A stretch of 64,000 bases of DNA, taken from positions 1,612,001-1,676,000 of the forward strand of contig MU839834.1 in assembly GCA_030411725.1 (NCBI GenBank), given 5' to 3'. A model generated the notes under the pieces. That model was not told the DNA's origin, did no database searches, and worked only from the letters and a program-made list of their open reading frames with translations. This DNA comes from Echria macrotheca (lineage: Eukaryota > Ascomycota > Sordariomycetes > Sordariales > Schizotheciaceae). Positions 23,610 through 34,274 of this stretch are shown here, one piece after another. Position 1 is the first letter of the stretch. Each line of letters begins with the position of its first letter. A program made the translations under genes and the position numbers.

Positions 23610-23837
23610 ATTTTGGGTGGGGAGAGGTAATACCTGGGGTTGTGGTTCGGATATTTGTTGCGACGGTGTCAAAGCTTCACAAGCCAGTGAAGTGGATGAA
23701 TTTATATGTGTATGGAGCAACTCGATGCTCTTCGCTGTGGTGATACAAACATAGGCATCATTCTCAGAAACCTCGTGTGCTATGATATGCATACATTCCC
23801 TTCTTCAGACTGCGCAACAACCAAACCACAAACTTGA

Positions 23838-26800
23838 TCAGGCGAGTTGAAGCTTATACGTAGCAACCTCAAACGGCTTCAAGTCAACAGCAAACTTGCC
23901 ATCCTCAAAAACAACCTCCTCCAGCTCATCCTCGAGCAAATTCGTCTTGCTCACCCTCTTGACATCCCAGCTCGTCGCCACGGTACCCCTAGCCCGTCCA
24001 CCCAGACTATCATAAATCCTGACAACAACACTCTGCCCCTTCTTCACGGGCAACTCGCCACGGGAAACATCCTCGTCGTCCTCGCCTCGTTTGACTGTAT
24101 CCAGCACCAATGCCGGGCTCGAATCCGATGTCAGTTCAATCGGCGGCCCCGAAAGAACACTCCCCGAAAGAGGAACAGAAACAAGTTTCAGAGGACTATT
24201 GAATTCAAAAGCCTTCCTGACCGTGGTCGGGCCGAGGGCGCCCTTGTGCGGCAGGATGGCCCAGCGGATGTGGTGGGTGCCCATGTCGGCATTCGCGTCT
24301 GGGGCCTTGGGGCTACGCAGCAGCGAGAGGCGCATCAGGGAGCCCGTCGTGGCGAAACCGTACTTGCTGTCGTTCAGCACCGACACGCCGTAGTCGTGCT
24401 CCGACAGGTCGGCAAACTTGTGGCAGCAAACCTCAAATTTGGCCATGTCCCAGCTGGTGTTGTAGTGCGTCGGCCGGCGGACGACGCCAAATTGTGTCTC
24501 GTAGCTGGCCTCGGTGCTGCGCACGTCGACCGGGAACTCGACCTTGAGGAATTTCATGGTTTCGTTCCACACGACCTTGCTGGCGACCTCGACATATGAC
24601 TGCTCGCCCTCGACCGCCGCCGAGAGACTAATGACCGTCTCGATCGAGCTCTTGTCGCTGATTTTCGTCTCAGTCACCACGCTGACCCGGTGCTTCTTCT
24701 CCTCATGCACCTTCGTTTCCCCGCACGGCAGCGTCTTTCGGGTGTCAAGGTGATAAACCTCGACATCCCACGCCTGCCAGTACAACGGCTTGTCGTCAAA
24801 GATGACGTACTGGTTGGCCTTTTCGCCCTTGGGAATGATCTCGCGTTCCGCCGACTTGTCATATAGCGATGTCACACAGCCGCCCTTGACCTCGACCTTG
24901 AGCTGGCTATTCTCGAGCAGAAATGCGCCGCCACTAAGCTTCCGCAGCGAGACTTCGGGTTTATCTTCCGAAGTCTTGAACTTTCGAAGCTTCAGGAACG
25001 GCCCTTTGCCGCAGGCGACAGCGGCCTCGGTCTCATTAATGTCGATGAGACTCTTGCGGTGCCAGGAGAGAGAGCTCAAGGCGGCACCCTCTGTGATTGA
25101 AGAGCTCGTGGCTTGGGAGACCCCGAGTACCTTTGACGTATCATCGAGAATCTTTTTCGCCGTCTTGAACAGCTTGGCATAGAACTGGAACTTGTTAATG
25201 GACTGGACATGGCTTCCGATCACAACACTTACCTCATCTGACTCATCGTACGCCATCCGGATCGAGCTACCGGGAAGACAATCGTGGAACTGGCAGAGAA
25301 GAACGGCCTCCCACATATCGTCGATATCTTTCTTCGGATACTTGTACGACTTGTCCTTGATAGACGCAATCGTGGCGAGCAGCTCCACTTCCCGAAGAAC
25401 GAACTCGGCTTTCCGGTTGTTGCGCTTGTTGTTCGCCTGTGTCGTGTAGGTTCCACGGTGAAGCTCAAAGTACAGCTCGCCATACCACGTCACGAAGGTG
25501 TCGGCCTTTAGCTCCAACTTATCGAAGAAGTCGTCCACCGAGTTGCCTAGATGGACACGGGGCAGGAGACCGACAGTGTCACTGATACCCCGGCATCGAC
25601 GGAGCTTTTCGATGTGTTGCCAGGTAGGGCCACCACCACCATCACCCTTTCCAAACACGAGCAATGATGTTGCGTCCTGGTCAAGAGACTTATGCTGCGA
25701 CATGCTCCGCTTCACATCACCAAAGTGGGCTTCCGCGGTATACGTTTCCGATGGGGGCATATGGCAGACGACTTGACTTCCGTCAAGGGCGACCCAGTTG
25801 AACGTTGTGTGGGGGAACTTGTTGATATTGTTCCAGCTGAGTTTCTGCGTGAGGAAACGGGTCATTCCAGACAGCCGGCAGAGCTGAGGAAGCTGGCTCG
25901 AGTAGCCGAATGTGTCGGGCAGCCAGAAGGTCTGACAGCGGTTCCCAAAGTTGCTCTCGTAGAATCGCTGCCCGTACAAAAACTGCCGGACAAGAGATTC
26001 TCCGCTGGGCATATTGGTATCGTGCTCTACCCAACTCCCGCCAATGGGGTGAAAACGGCCCTCGGCCACCTTCTTCTTCACCCGCTCGAATACGGAAGGA
26101 TACAACTCCTTCAGCCACTTGTACTGCTGAGCCTGGGAGCAGGCAAAGTTCAGCTCGGGATATCGTTCCATGAGGTCGCATTGATTTGACCACGATCTTG
26201 CAACTTTACGCTTCGTCTCGGCAAAGGGCCAGAGCCAGCAACTGTCGATATGGCAGTGGCCAATCCCAAAAACGACCGGCTCCTTGCCACTTTCGTAGAC
26301 TTTGGCCGAGTTTATGTTGGGTCCGAGGTACTCTTCTGCAATCTTGCGGCACGTCTTCAGCGACTCCTTGTTGCCTAGCTCGAAAGCCTCGATGATGGCG
26401 TTGCATGTCTTCAACGCCTTGTGCTGCTCCCAGGAATCAGAAGGGAACTCCCTGGCCGCGTCGCCAATAATCCAAATGTCGATGAACAGCTGGCGGGCGT
26501 CGGGGTTCACAGCGACGATCTCGGCCCGGTCGAGCCTGAAGGACTTGTTGGGATCCGGAGGCTGAATGGAATCGCCACCAGGGGCGTTTCCAAACATGCC
26601 ATTGCATGCCATCTCGATGTAGATAGTATGCTGCTTGCCATCGCGGAAGGATTCCGGCAGCACCCACTCGACACGCTCTCCGCCACCGGTCAAGCCCTGC
26701 AGCGGCTTGCCGTCCTCGGTCCAGATCAGGCCCTCGTTGTTGGCATCCCAATGAAGTTCCAGCAATCGTTTATCGGCGAGCTCCTTGGGGACCTTGATCA

Positions 26801-27122
26801 CGACCTTGAACCAGTGGGTGGACCAGGAGGGGCCGAACCACGAGCCGACCGATGTCTTCTTGAACTCGTGCGATACGGCGTCATCGAATGTGGGCCTCGT
26901 CAGCTTGGGGGCATCCCAGACCGAAAGCTGCACGTGAGGCTCGCCCGAGACGACTGCCTCGTTCATCATGGCCAGCAGGTTGTTGTTCTCCCATTGGCCC
27001 CTCGAGTAGAACTGGCTGATGCGGTCCTTGTAGATGTTGGAGATCAACTGGCCGACCGGCTTGGGCGCGCGGACCGGGTAGTCGCTCCTCGGCTTCTTCT
27101 GAGCTGCCGTCTCGCCCCCCAT
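23838..27122 (-). CDS. ams1: Alpha-mannosidase, GH38 (vacuolar/cytosolic Ams1 type)
   Basis: Class II alpha-mannosidase that degrades free oligosaccharides and, in yeast, is delivered to the vacuole by the Cvt/autophagy route. A single exon encodes about 1094 residues from MGGETAAQKKPRSDYPVRAP, chosen because its context (CAAA-ATG) is good and the length matches the family. An earlier in-frame ATG at 27173 would add 17 residues. Visible: N-terminal Ams1-type domain with NNIYKDRI-like ISNIYKDRISQFYSRGQW; metal-binding GHCHIDSCWLWPFAETKRK (H/D at about 289-293); catalytic nucleophile region WLPDTFGYSSQLPQ (D about 403); middle helical domain; and C-terminal beta domains ending FEVATYKLQLA. No signal peptide or membrane segment is seen, consistent with a cytosol-to-vacuole enzyme rather than a Golgi one. 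Confidence 0.95.
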   Translation of the reverse strand: MGGETAAQKKPRSDYPVRAPKPVGQLISNIYKDRISQFYSRGQWENNNLLAMMNEAVVSGEPHVQLSVWDAPKLTRPTFDDAVSHEFKKTSVGSWFGPSWSTHWFKVVIKVPKELADKRLLELHWDANNEGLIWTEDGKPLQGLTGGGERVEWVLPESFRDGKQHTIYIEMACNGMFGNAPGGDSIQPPDPNKSFRLDRAEIVAVNPDARQLFIDIWIIGDAAREFPSDSWEQHKALKTCNAIIEAFELGNKESLKTCRKIAEEYLGPNINSAKVYESGKEPVVFGIGHCHIDSCWLWPFAETKRKVARSWSNQCDLMERYPELNFACSQAQQYKWLKELYPSVFERVKKKVAEGRFHPIGGSWVEHDTNMPSGESLVRQFLYGQRFYESNFGNRCQTFWLPDTFGYSSQLPQLCRLSGMTRFLTQKLSWNNINKFPHTTFNWVALDGSQVVCHMPPSETYTAEAHFGDVKRSMSQHKSLDQDATSLLVFGKGDGGGGPTWQHIEKLRRCRGISDTVGLLPRVHLGNSVDDFFDKLELKADTFVTWYGELYFELHRGTYTTQANNKRNNRKAEFVLREVELLATIASIKDKSYKYPKKDIDDMWEAVLLCQFHDCLPGSSIRMAYDESDEVSVVIGSHVQSINKFQFYAKLFKTAKKILDDTSKVLGVSQATSSSITEGAALSSLSWHRKSLIDINETEAAVACGKGPFLKLRKFKTSEDKPEVSLRKLSGGAFLLENSQLKVEVKGGCVTSLYDKSAEREIIPKGEKANQYVIFDDKPLYWQAWDVEVYHLDTRKTLPCGETKVHEEKKHRVSVVTETKISDKSSIETVISLSAAVEGEQSYVEVASKVVWNETMKFLKVEFPVDVRSTEASYETQFGVVRRPTHYNTSWDMAKFEVCCHKFADLSEHDYGVSVLNDSKYGFATTGSLMRLSLLRSPKAPDANADMGTHHIRWAILPHKGALGPTTVRKAFEFNSPLKLVSVPLSGSVLSGPPIELTSDSSPALVLDTVKRGEDDEDVSRGELPVKKGQSVVVRIYDSLGGRARGTVATSWDVKRVSKTNLLEDELEEVVFEDGKFAVDLKPFEVATYKLQLA

Positions 27123-27844
27123 TTTGGCGTGTGATTTGTTGTCTTTTGAAGTTGTGGAAGAGGATTGGAGCATCCGCCGGACCAACCCGGGGGACAACGT
27201 GGACTGGGCGAGCTGCTGAGATGCTAACCAAGCAGCAGCAAATTCGCCAATTGATATGTAATCAGGCCAAGACCAGCTTTCCTGAAGATGCGGAAGATAT
27301 AGAATCGGGATACAGATGGAAACTCAAGAAATGCAGATGAGATTGTGAGATAAAGAAACAGAGATCGAGCTGCTGAAGCTGAGGAAGGTGGCCCGCGTGA
27401 CGGGAAGGCGCTGATCGACGAAGCTGTCAGGGCTAAGCAGGCGTGGCAGGGATGCCAGGGGCGGTCAGCCGCCGAGTGCGGGGTTCGGACGGCGGGATTT
27501 GCGGGGGGTTGGGTACCCGTGACCAGCACCTTCCCGGTCGGGTCGGCCACACTGCACCGAGCCAATCAAGCGCCAATTAACTGATCACCAAGTCACTATG
27601 ACACCAAGAATTGCAGCTTCGACCACGAAAAAAATGAAGCAGAGTTTCACCATTTATTATCCTCCAATAATGCGACCCCGGGTGGTGTTGCTGCAACCGA
27701 TATGTACATGTACCTGTTGGATCCTGCGTGTATAACCTCAAACCAAAACTCCGCGCCGATGATATGCAAGTTTCCGTCCCGCAAGACCCCGATAGTAACG
27801 CCTGAGCTCCTCCTGGAATCATAGCTGCCGTTAGTCGTCGCCTG
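27123..27844. other. Intergenic between ams1 and the basic/acidic unknown gene
   Basis: The 5' flank of ams1 and 3' flank of the next minus-strand gene. No gene is recognised. An in-frame ATG for a slightly longer Ams1 lies at 27173. Confidence 0.65.
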
Positions 27845-28867
27845 TCATGAAACACAAGAGCTCCCGTTCGGGTTGCGACTGTTATCCTTCAACGTCCCCA
27901 AGTGTACGCTTTTCGATCCTGCCACCTCCACCTCGGGCGTCTGCACTTCGCTCTCATATTCCCCGTCCTCCTCGTCGTAATCTTCTTCCTCCTCGCCGTC
28001 TTCCATCTCCTCATCTCCTCCCTCTTGCTGGAAATCCTCCTCGAATTCCTCATCCGTGTCGCTGTCGCTTTCATCGTCGCTCTCGTCCAGCGACAAAACA
28101 CCCAGCAAGGGGACGTCGATCCGCGCCAGTTGACTCTTGATCATGCTGTCGGCGACATTGAAGAGCTGAGAGTCCTTGTCAGGAGCCGGCTCATCCTTGT
28201 CCATCTCGAAAGCCGCCTCGTCCTTGTCCAACGCTCGCTTCTCCTCGTCGGCATCCGCCCGTGGTGACGACGTCGGTTTAAGCGGAACGTCCAGAACCCA
28301 GCGCCGTACCGACTCGCCCTTGGTAATCTTATTCCCCGTCTCCGGCCTCGACCTCTGCCGCAAGCCTCTCTTGAATGCCCGCCTCTGACGCTTCCGCCTT
28401 CGCGAGATCCGATCCCTGATATACCACGCCACAATGAGCATGGCCGCCTGCATCATCTCCTGACATTTTGCCCGCTGCGCATTCGCCCACGCCTGGCATC
28501 GCTGTTGCTGGAAATTGGATATAGCCTGGCACCGCTGCTGATAATAACTAGCAATCCTTGACGCCATGGCAAGATATCGTGGGTCGGAGGTAAGCTCTTG
28601 GAAGTTGGTATGAACGCCATTTGGCAGTCCTGATCCCGCGCTCGCCGGGGTCGCCGTCGTCTCTGTCTGACTACTTGGAGGAGGTGCGGACATCCCAGGT
28701 TGCTCCTGGGGAGGCTTCATGCCCATTGCCGCATAGGCTACTCGTGCGAAATCGGATCGAGGCGGTTGAGGGGGGAATGACGGTCCTTTGTTGAACGTGT
28801 GCTGGTCCGGCGGCGGTGTCACCGGAACTTGGGGTTTGAAGAACAATGGCGCCGGTGTTGCTGCCAT
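27845..28867 (-). CDS. Conserved fungal protein of unknown function with basic core and acidic tail
   Basis: An uninterrupted 340-codon frame starting with a good ATG (MAATPAPLFFKPQVPVTPP). I do not recognise a named family. From N to C: a Pro-rich disordered segment (1-90); a Gln/Cys/Ala-rich helical section with repeated QQRCQA units (YYQQRCQA, FQQQRCQAWANAQRAKCQE) at about 108-140; a short hydrophobic stretch, MQAAMLIVAWYIRD, that is marginal as a membrane segment; a strongly basic run (RRRKRQRRAFKRGLRQRSR); a small conserved-looking motif, KGESVRRWVLDVPL; and an acidic C-terminus dense in D/E. The basic patch could be a nuclear signal or contact membranes or nucleic acid; that is inference. 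Base composition matches its neighbours. Confidence 0.75.
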   Translation of the reverse strand: MAATPAPLFFKPQVPVTPPPDQHTFNKGPSFPPQPPRSDFARVAYAAMGMKPPQEQPGMSAPPPSSQTETTATPASAGSGLPNGVHTNFQELTSDPRYLAMASRIASYYQQRCQAISNFQQQRCQAWANAQRAKCQEMMQAAMLIVAWYIRDRISRRRKRQRRAFKRGLRQRSRPETGNKITKGESVRRWVLDVPLKPTSSPRADADEEKRALDKDEAAFEMDKDEPAPDKDSQLFNVADSMIKSQLARIDVPLLGVLSLDESDDESDSDTDEEFEEDFQQEGGDEEMEDGEEEEDYDEEDGEYESEVQTPEVEVAGSKSVHLGTLKDNSRNPNGSSCVS

Positions 28868-30664
28868 TACTAATTCGATGTAGCCCCAATCTTATAGGTG
28901 TGTGTGTGTGTCTCTCGGTAGGGTCCGTCCCTTCCGACCTCAGGGGTAAAGATACAATACAGTTGTAGCCTACTGGCGGGAGGAATATGTATGGGGGAGA
29001 ATGGTGGTGAGAGCAACCGAATAGGTCTCACAGATAGTTTCACGGTGAGCAAAAGGTATTGGAAACCTGAAGTAGAGACGCTTGTGCGGGGATACGGCGA
29101 GGCCGGGAGTTATATACCGACAGCTGACATGCACGGTACGGGGGCGTGTAGTGTGAGCCGACTGACGGGAAAGGCGGCGTCAACAAACGGCGGGTATCTA
29201 GATTACCTTTTGGCAAGTGGATTGATTCATCATCAGGCTTCCGAGGCCAGCAGGAGAACACCCTTCCATCCTGCCATCCTGCCGTCTGGAATGGCCCGAC
29301 AGCACATCACAGTGGGGGCAAACGTATTCGCCAAAGGCCATTACCAAGTCCAGACTGGGCAGAAACGCCAGACGGAGAGCAGGAGATAAGGTCCGCAATG
29401 ACCGGGGGTCGCAGGCGGAGCTGATGAAAATGGTTCGAGACGAGGCCGGAAGGGGTGGCAGAACTGACCAAGACGTGCGGAAATCGGTCGATGCCGATGC
29501 GCGCTGGCAAATGGCCACCCGACGACCCAAAGCCGGCAAGATGAGATCGGGCCACCCTTGAATCATGCTGGCCTGTCGGCCAAGGCACCCCAAATCGCAC
29601 CGCGCCACGCCATTGGCTCCAGCCGTCTCGCCGGCCCCTCACTCTTCCATCGTGTCTGCTGCCTCGCGGCAACGGCTCGTCGTTTGCAAAAACTGTTGAC
29701 CGGACGAAAACATCGTTTGCAGAATCATCTGCACGGCCCGCCTGGAACTGTTTGTTGACGACCGAGTTTATTTTTTTGTCGATAATCGAGTTTCACTCAG
29801 ACCCAGGATCCTACGCGGCGGGAGCATTCGTCACCTGGACAAGCAATTTGCCTCCCTCGGTTTCTTGCACTACGCCGGTGCCCGAAAACCGAGGGTCGTT
29901 CGGCCGTGTCTCGTCGTCTCCCCCACGGTATTAGGTGTTAAGGGCCAGCAACACAACACCGACGATATGGACCGGAGGTATTGTAGATCGATGCATAATC
30001 CGTGAAATAGCACACGTGCTGGCATGCTGGAATCCACCGGTCATGGACTGATTAGCTGATGGCCTTCGCAAGGTGGCTCCATGTGCGCTGTTGGATTCAT
30101 AATGTCATTACCAAGCGGGACCAGTTGGTCTGAGATAGAGGCTGACTGGAGGCTGACTGGGCGCTGGTTTCGAGTTGGTGGGATCTGATTAAAAGACCAT
30201 CTGCTCCTTTCCTTTGGCAGGGCTGATGATGTGCAGGGAGCTGGGCGTCCTGAATTTGGAAGCAGGGTGGAGCGATCGGATGGTGCTGACAAGCAACACC
30301 GGATTTCTCTTGGTCAGGAGAAAACGCGGGGCCGGCTCGCGGTTTCCGGATTTGCAATCAACCAGGAAGGTCCCGGGGACAGGTGGGATCACGGTCGTCG
30401 CTGCTGTTGTGCGGCGAGATCCGCTGGCTGCAGCGCGCTGTGAGTAAAAACGTTGTGCCCCGCCATGAACCCCCCCTGTACTTCTGTGCCTGGCTGCCTG
30501 AGCCTGTGCATTTTCAGGTGACGACGGCTGGTGTAAATTTTTCCTGGATGCCGTCACGTTCGATCACGTTGTCAACAAGCCATCTCATCTTTTCCTCGGA
30601 CCGCATCTTTGCGGAGAGGGGGAGAGAGAGGGTCCACGGCAACACCCGAATTTCGTGACAAGAA
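28868..30664. other. 1.8-kb divergent intergenic region
   Basis: A shared 5' flank of the minus-strand unknown gene and of msh1. It contains a (GT)7 run at 28898-28911. A 132-codon ATG frame at 28991-29389 (+) has no recognisable features and was not accepted as a gene. Confidence 0.6.
28898..28911. repeat. (GT)7 microsatellite
   Basis: Seven GT units, about 30 bp upstream of the minus-strand ATG at 28867. Confidence 0.9.
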
Positions 30665-33600
30665 ATGCTCGCAGCGCACCTCCCGTTTGCGCGGCGGATT
30701 CGGGTCGCGTGGTTCGGCTCGACTCGTCGCTCGCTACACTCAGCAGATGCCGCCACCCTCGACCGGTTTCCCATCCAACATGTAACCACCTGTGCCCGGC
30801 CTGGCCCGGCATGTGGTCAGCTTTCGCGCCCGATGCTGCGGTGGACGTCCCAGGCCCGATGTCCCATCGCGCGCGGTCAGATTCGCGGCAAGAAGACGCG
30901 GACGACGCTGAGGCTGGACGAGCTTCCCCAGGGCGCCATCCCCGCTGCGCCGCCGCTGCCCCTGGAGGAGGTTGAGCCCGCCTATCCCACGGTGCTGCTG
31001 CAGGCCCGTCGCAACATGGACAAGTTCGATGGCTGCGTCCTGCTCACCCGTGTCGGGGGCTTCTACGAGCTGTACTTCGAGCAGGCCGACGAGTACGGTC
31101 CGCTTCTCAACCTCAAGGTAGCGCAGAAGAAGACCAGCGTCGGCCCGGTTCCAATGGTAACACACCTGCTCTCCATGTGCCATGTCCGCTGCGACGTGTG
31201 TTTATTGCCCGGGTTCTGATGAATGCACGTGTGCCAGGCCGGGTTTCCCTTTTTCCAGCTGGACCGATTCCTCAAGATTCTGGTTCAGGATCTCAATCGC
31301 CATGTAGCCATTGCCGAGGAGTTTCCAAATAGTCCTTCGGACAAGGTGAAGTCGGGAGGACTGCTTCATGACCGCCGAGTGGCCCGCATCGTCACTCCTG
31401 GTACCTTGATTGACGAGAACTTTATGGATCCTTATGCAAACAACTATGTGATGGCAATCCACCTGCCGGCCGAAGCGGACAGGCTGCAGAGTGATGATGG
31501 TAACCAGGCCAGTGATGCGTCTACTCAGATAGGCCTGGCCTGGCTCGATCTGTCTACGGGTGCCTTCTTCACCCAGCCGACGACTTTGGCGTCGTTGGGC
31601 TCTGCCCTGTCGAGAGTTTCGCCTCGGGAAATAGTTCTCGACAAGGAGCTTGAGCTGCAAAAGGACCACACCGTGATATCTATTCTGGAAGAAGAGATGC
31701 ATCTGGTTACCTACTCGCCCCTAGGGGAATTCCGGACCATGTCGGACTGGGCTCCCATGCTAGAATCAGAAGCTCCCATCCAACCTACGCAGCCATTCAC
31801 GGATAATGAAGTCCAAGCCGGTAACATCTTGCTTCACTACGTCAAGGACCGGTTACGGGGTCTCAGCATGAAGCTGCAGCCGCCGCTCCGGCACGAGAGT
31901 CTTCAAGTCATGAACATCGACAAGAACAGCATGCGATCCCTCGAGATCAAGCAGACCATCCGGGATGGTGTATTCAAGGGCAGCCTTCTGCATGCGATCC
32001 GACGGACTGTTACAAAGAGCGGTGCAAGGCTCCTGAGTGAGTGGCTTAGCTCGCCGTCAACCTCGCTCGGGGTCATCAACTTTAGACAGGAGCTGGTCTC
32101 GCGGTTCATTGCCGACGAAGACCTCCGGGATTCTATCACTGTTCTCCTCCGGCGCAGCCATGACTCCCATCGTCTGGTTCAAAAGTTTGCTCTGAACCGC
32201 GGAGACCCCGATGATCTCCTCGGACTGGCGAGCACCATCCGGGCGACCGAATCCATCGTATACCTCCTCCGGGAGGCATTACCAGAGCAGACACGAAGCG
32301 AAGAAGACTGTCTTGCGACCATGATAAAACGCATCAGTCTCGAGGAGCCGCTCAAGCTCGCCCAGCGTATCAGGGAAGCCATTGACGAAGAAGGCCTGAA
32401 CCAGAAGCACCAGATCGAGGACAGTGAGGCCGACGAGATGATGGCCCTCGCGCAGGACATCGTCAAGACCGAAGGCGCCCCCGACGACACCGCCCTGCTC
32501 CCCAAAGTCGCAGCGGCCAAGAGCGAGAAGAAGCGCGCAAAGGGGATAACCTCCATCAGGGAGCACTACGGCGAAGACAGCGAGGTCTGGATCATGAAGC
32601 CCGGGGCCTCGCCGACTCTGGCCCGACTCCACAGCGACCTCTCGTCCCTGACGCTCGAGAAGATCCAGCTGACTGAAACCCTCCGCACCCGCCTCAACGC
32701 GACCTCGCTCACGCTCAAGTGGACACCCGGCCTCGGCCACATCTGCCACGTCAGGGGGAAGGACGCCAACAGCAGCAGCTACGGCGCCGCCGATCTGCGC
32801 ACGCTCTCCTCGAGCCGAACGACACGCTCCTTCCACCAGCCCGAATGGACCCAGCTCGGCGAGCGCATCGACAAGACGCGCTTCGCCATCCGCGCCGAGG
32901 AGCAGCGCGTCTTCGCCGCCCTGCGCGGCCAGGTAATCCAGTCCCTCGTCAAGCTGCGGCGCAACGCAACCGTGCTCGATGAGCTCGACATCACGACGTC
33001 GTTTGCGCGCCTCGCGACCGAGCAAGGTCTCGTGAGGCCCATCCTCTACGACTCAACCAGTCCCACCACCTCGCCGCACGCCCGGTCCACCATCATCCTC
33101 GGCGGCCGCCACCCAACCGTCGAAGGCGGCCTCGCCGCCCAGGGCCGCACCTTCCAGCAGAACGACTGCCTCGTCGGCGCCGCCCCGGGCCACGGCCGCA
33201 TCTGGCTCATCACGGGGCCCAACATGGCCGGCAAGTCCACCTTCCTGCGCCAAAACGCACTCATCACCATCCTAGCCCAGATCGGCAGCTACGTGCCCGC
33301 CGACCACGCCGAGCTGGGCATCGTCGACGCCATCTTCAGCCGCGTCGGGTCGGCCGACAATTTGTATCATAACCAGAGCACCTTCATGGTCGAGATGCTC
33401 GAGACGGCCGCCATCCTCCGCCAGGCCACGCCCCGCTCCTTCGTCATCATGGACGAGGTCGGCCGCGGCACGACGCCCGACGACGGCGCGGCCGTGGCCT
33501 TCGCGGCGCTGCACCATCTCGTCCACGTGAACCGGTGTCGCGTGCTCTTCGCGACGCATTTCCACGTCCTCGCCGACCTGGTCGCGCGCGGGCGCATGCG

Positions 33601-33868
33601 CCTCGAGGATGGGGGGGACGCCGGCGCCGTGGAGATGTACTGCACCGACGTCGAGGAGGACGGCAAGGGCGGGTTCGTGTACGTGCACAAGCTGCGGCGC
33701 GGCACGAATCGGCAGAGTCACGCGCTCAAGGTGGCCAGGTTGGCTGGGCTGCCTGAGCGGGCTATACAGGTCGCTCGGGAGGTGCTTGAGGGGTTGGAGT
33801 CTGGGGTTCAGGGGCCACCACCACCGGCAGAGGAAAAAGATTTACGGAAAGAATCACGCGCTGTGTAG
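30665..33868 (+). CDS. msh1: Mitochondrial MutS homolog Msh1
   Basis: DNA mismatch-repair ATPase that maintains mitochondrial DNA. Exons 30665-31156 and 31238-33868 (81-nt intron) encode 1040 residues; the junction gives VPM/AGFPFFQLDRFL. The N-terminus is rich in Arg/Ala/Ser without acidic residues over the first 25 positions, as expected for a presequence. A second Met at residue 57 (MLRWTSQARCPIARGQ) could also start a targeting peptide. The mismatch-binding Phe-X-Glu motif is present in GGFYELY (F133, E135). Further on come the MutS connector/lever domains, then the ATPase: GPNMAGKSTFLRQNALI (Walker A, about 824), the STFMVEMLE signature, DEVGRGTTPDDG (Walker B) and ATHFH. The C-terminal tail is short and I see no GIY-YIG domain, which fits fungal Msh1 and not plant MSH1. 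Confidence 0.95.
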
Positions 33869-34274
33869 ATTACTGTACCATACCCCGATTTCGACGGATC
33901 TGTAACATCAGGGCAGCGTGTTAGTTTATATACCCCACTGTAGAGTTTGTATGAATAGTATCCATAGAAAATATGTCTCATAGGGTGGTGATGGGTTGTC
34001 ATCAATTATAATCAGGGTTAAAAAGCTCTTTGATTATGTGTATAATCTTGGACATGGTGGCGTGGACTGGAGAGAGACGGTTACTGACCTTTTCTGACAC
34101 ATCACCCTCATCAGCCCGATCACATTCATCAACCACGTTCATTTGTCAACCACCAGAACCAGCATGCTTGATTGAGCGCCAAATAGTCTACGTAGCAGGT
34201 AAAGATCCATGAATCCTTTGCCCAACCCAGCCCAGAGATGCCCGCCCAAGAACACCGTCATGATGTCGTTACAT
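33869..34274. other. Convergent intergenic between msh1 and rpp0
   Basis: The facing 3' ends of msh1 and rpp0. T/A-rich; no gene seen. Confidence 0.7.

Noticed and set aside
28991..29389. 132-codon ATG frame (+) between two divergent genes
   Set aside because: No recognisable domain; biased but not family-like composition; it lies in a promoter region. Transcription data would be needed.
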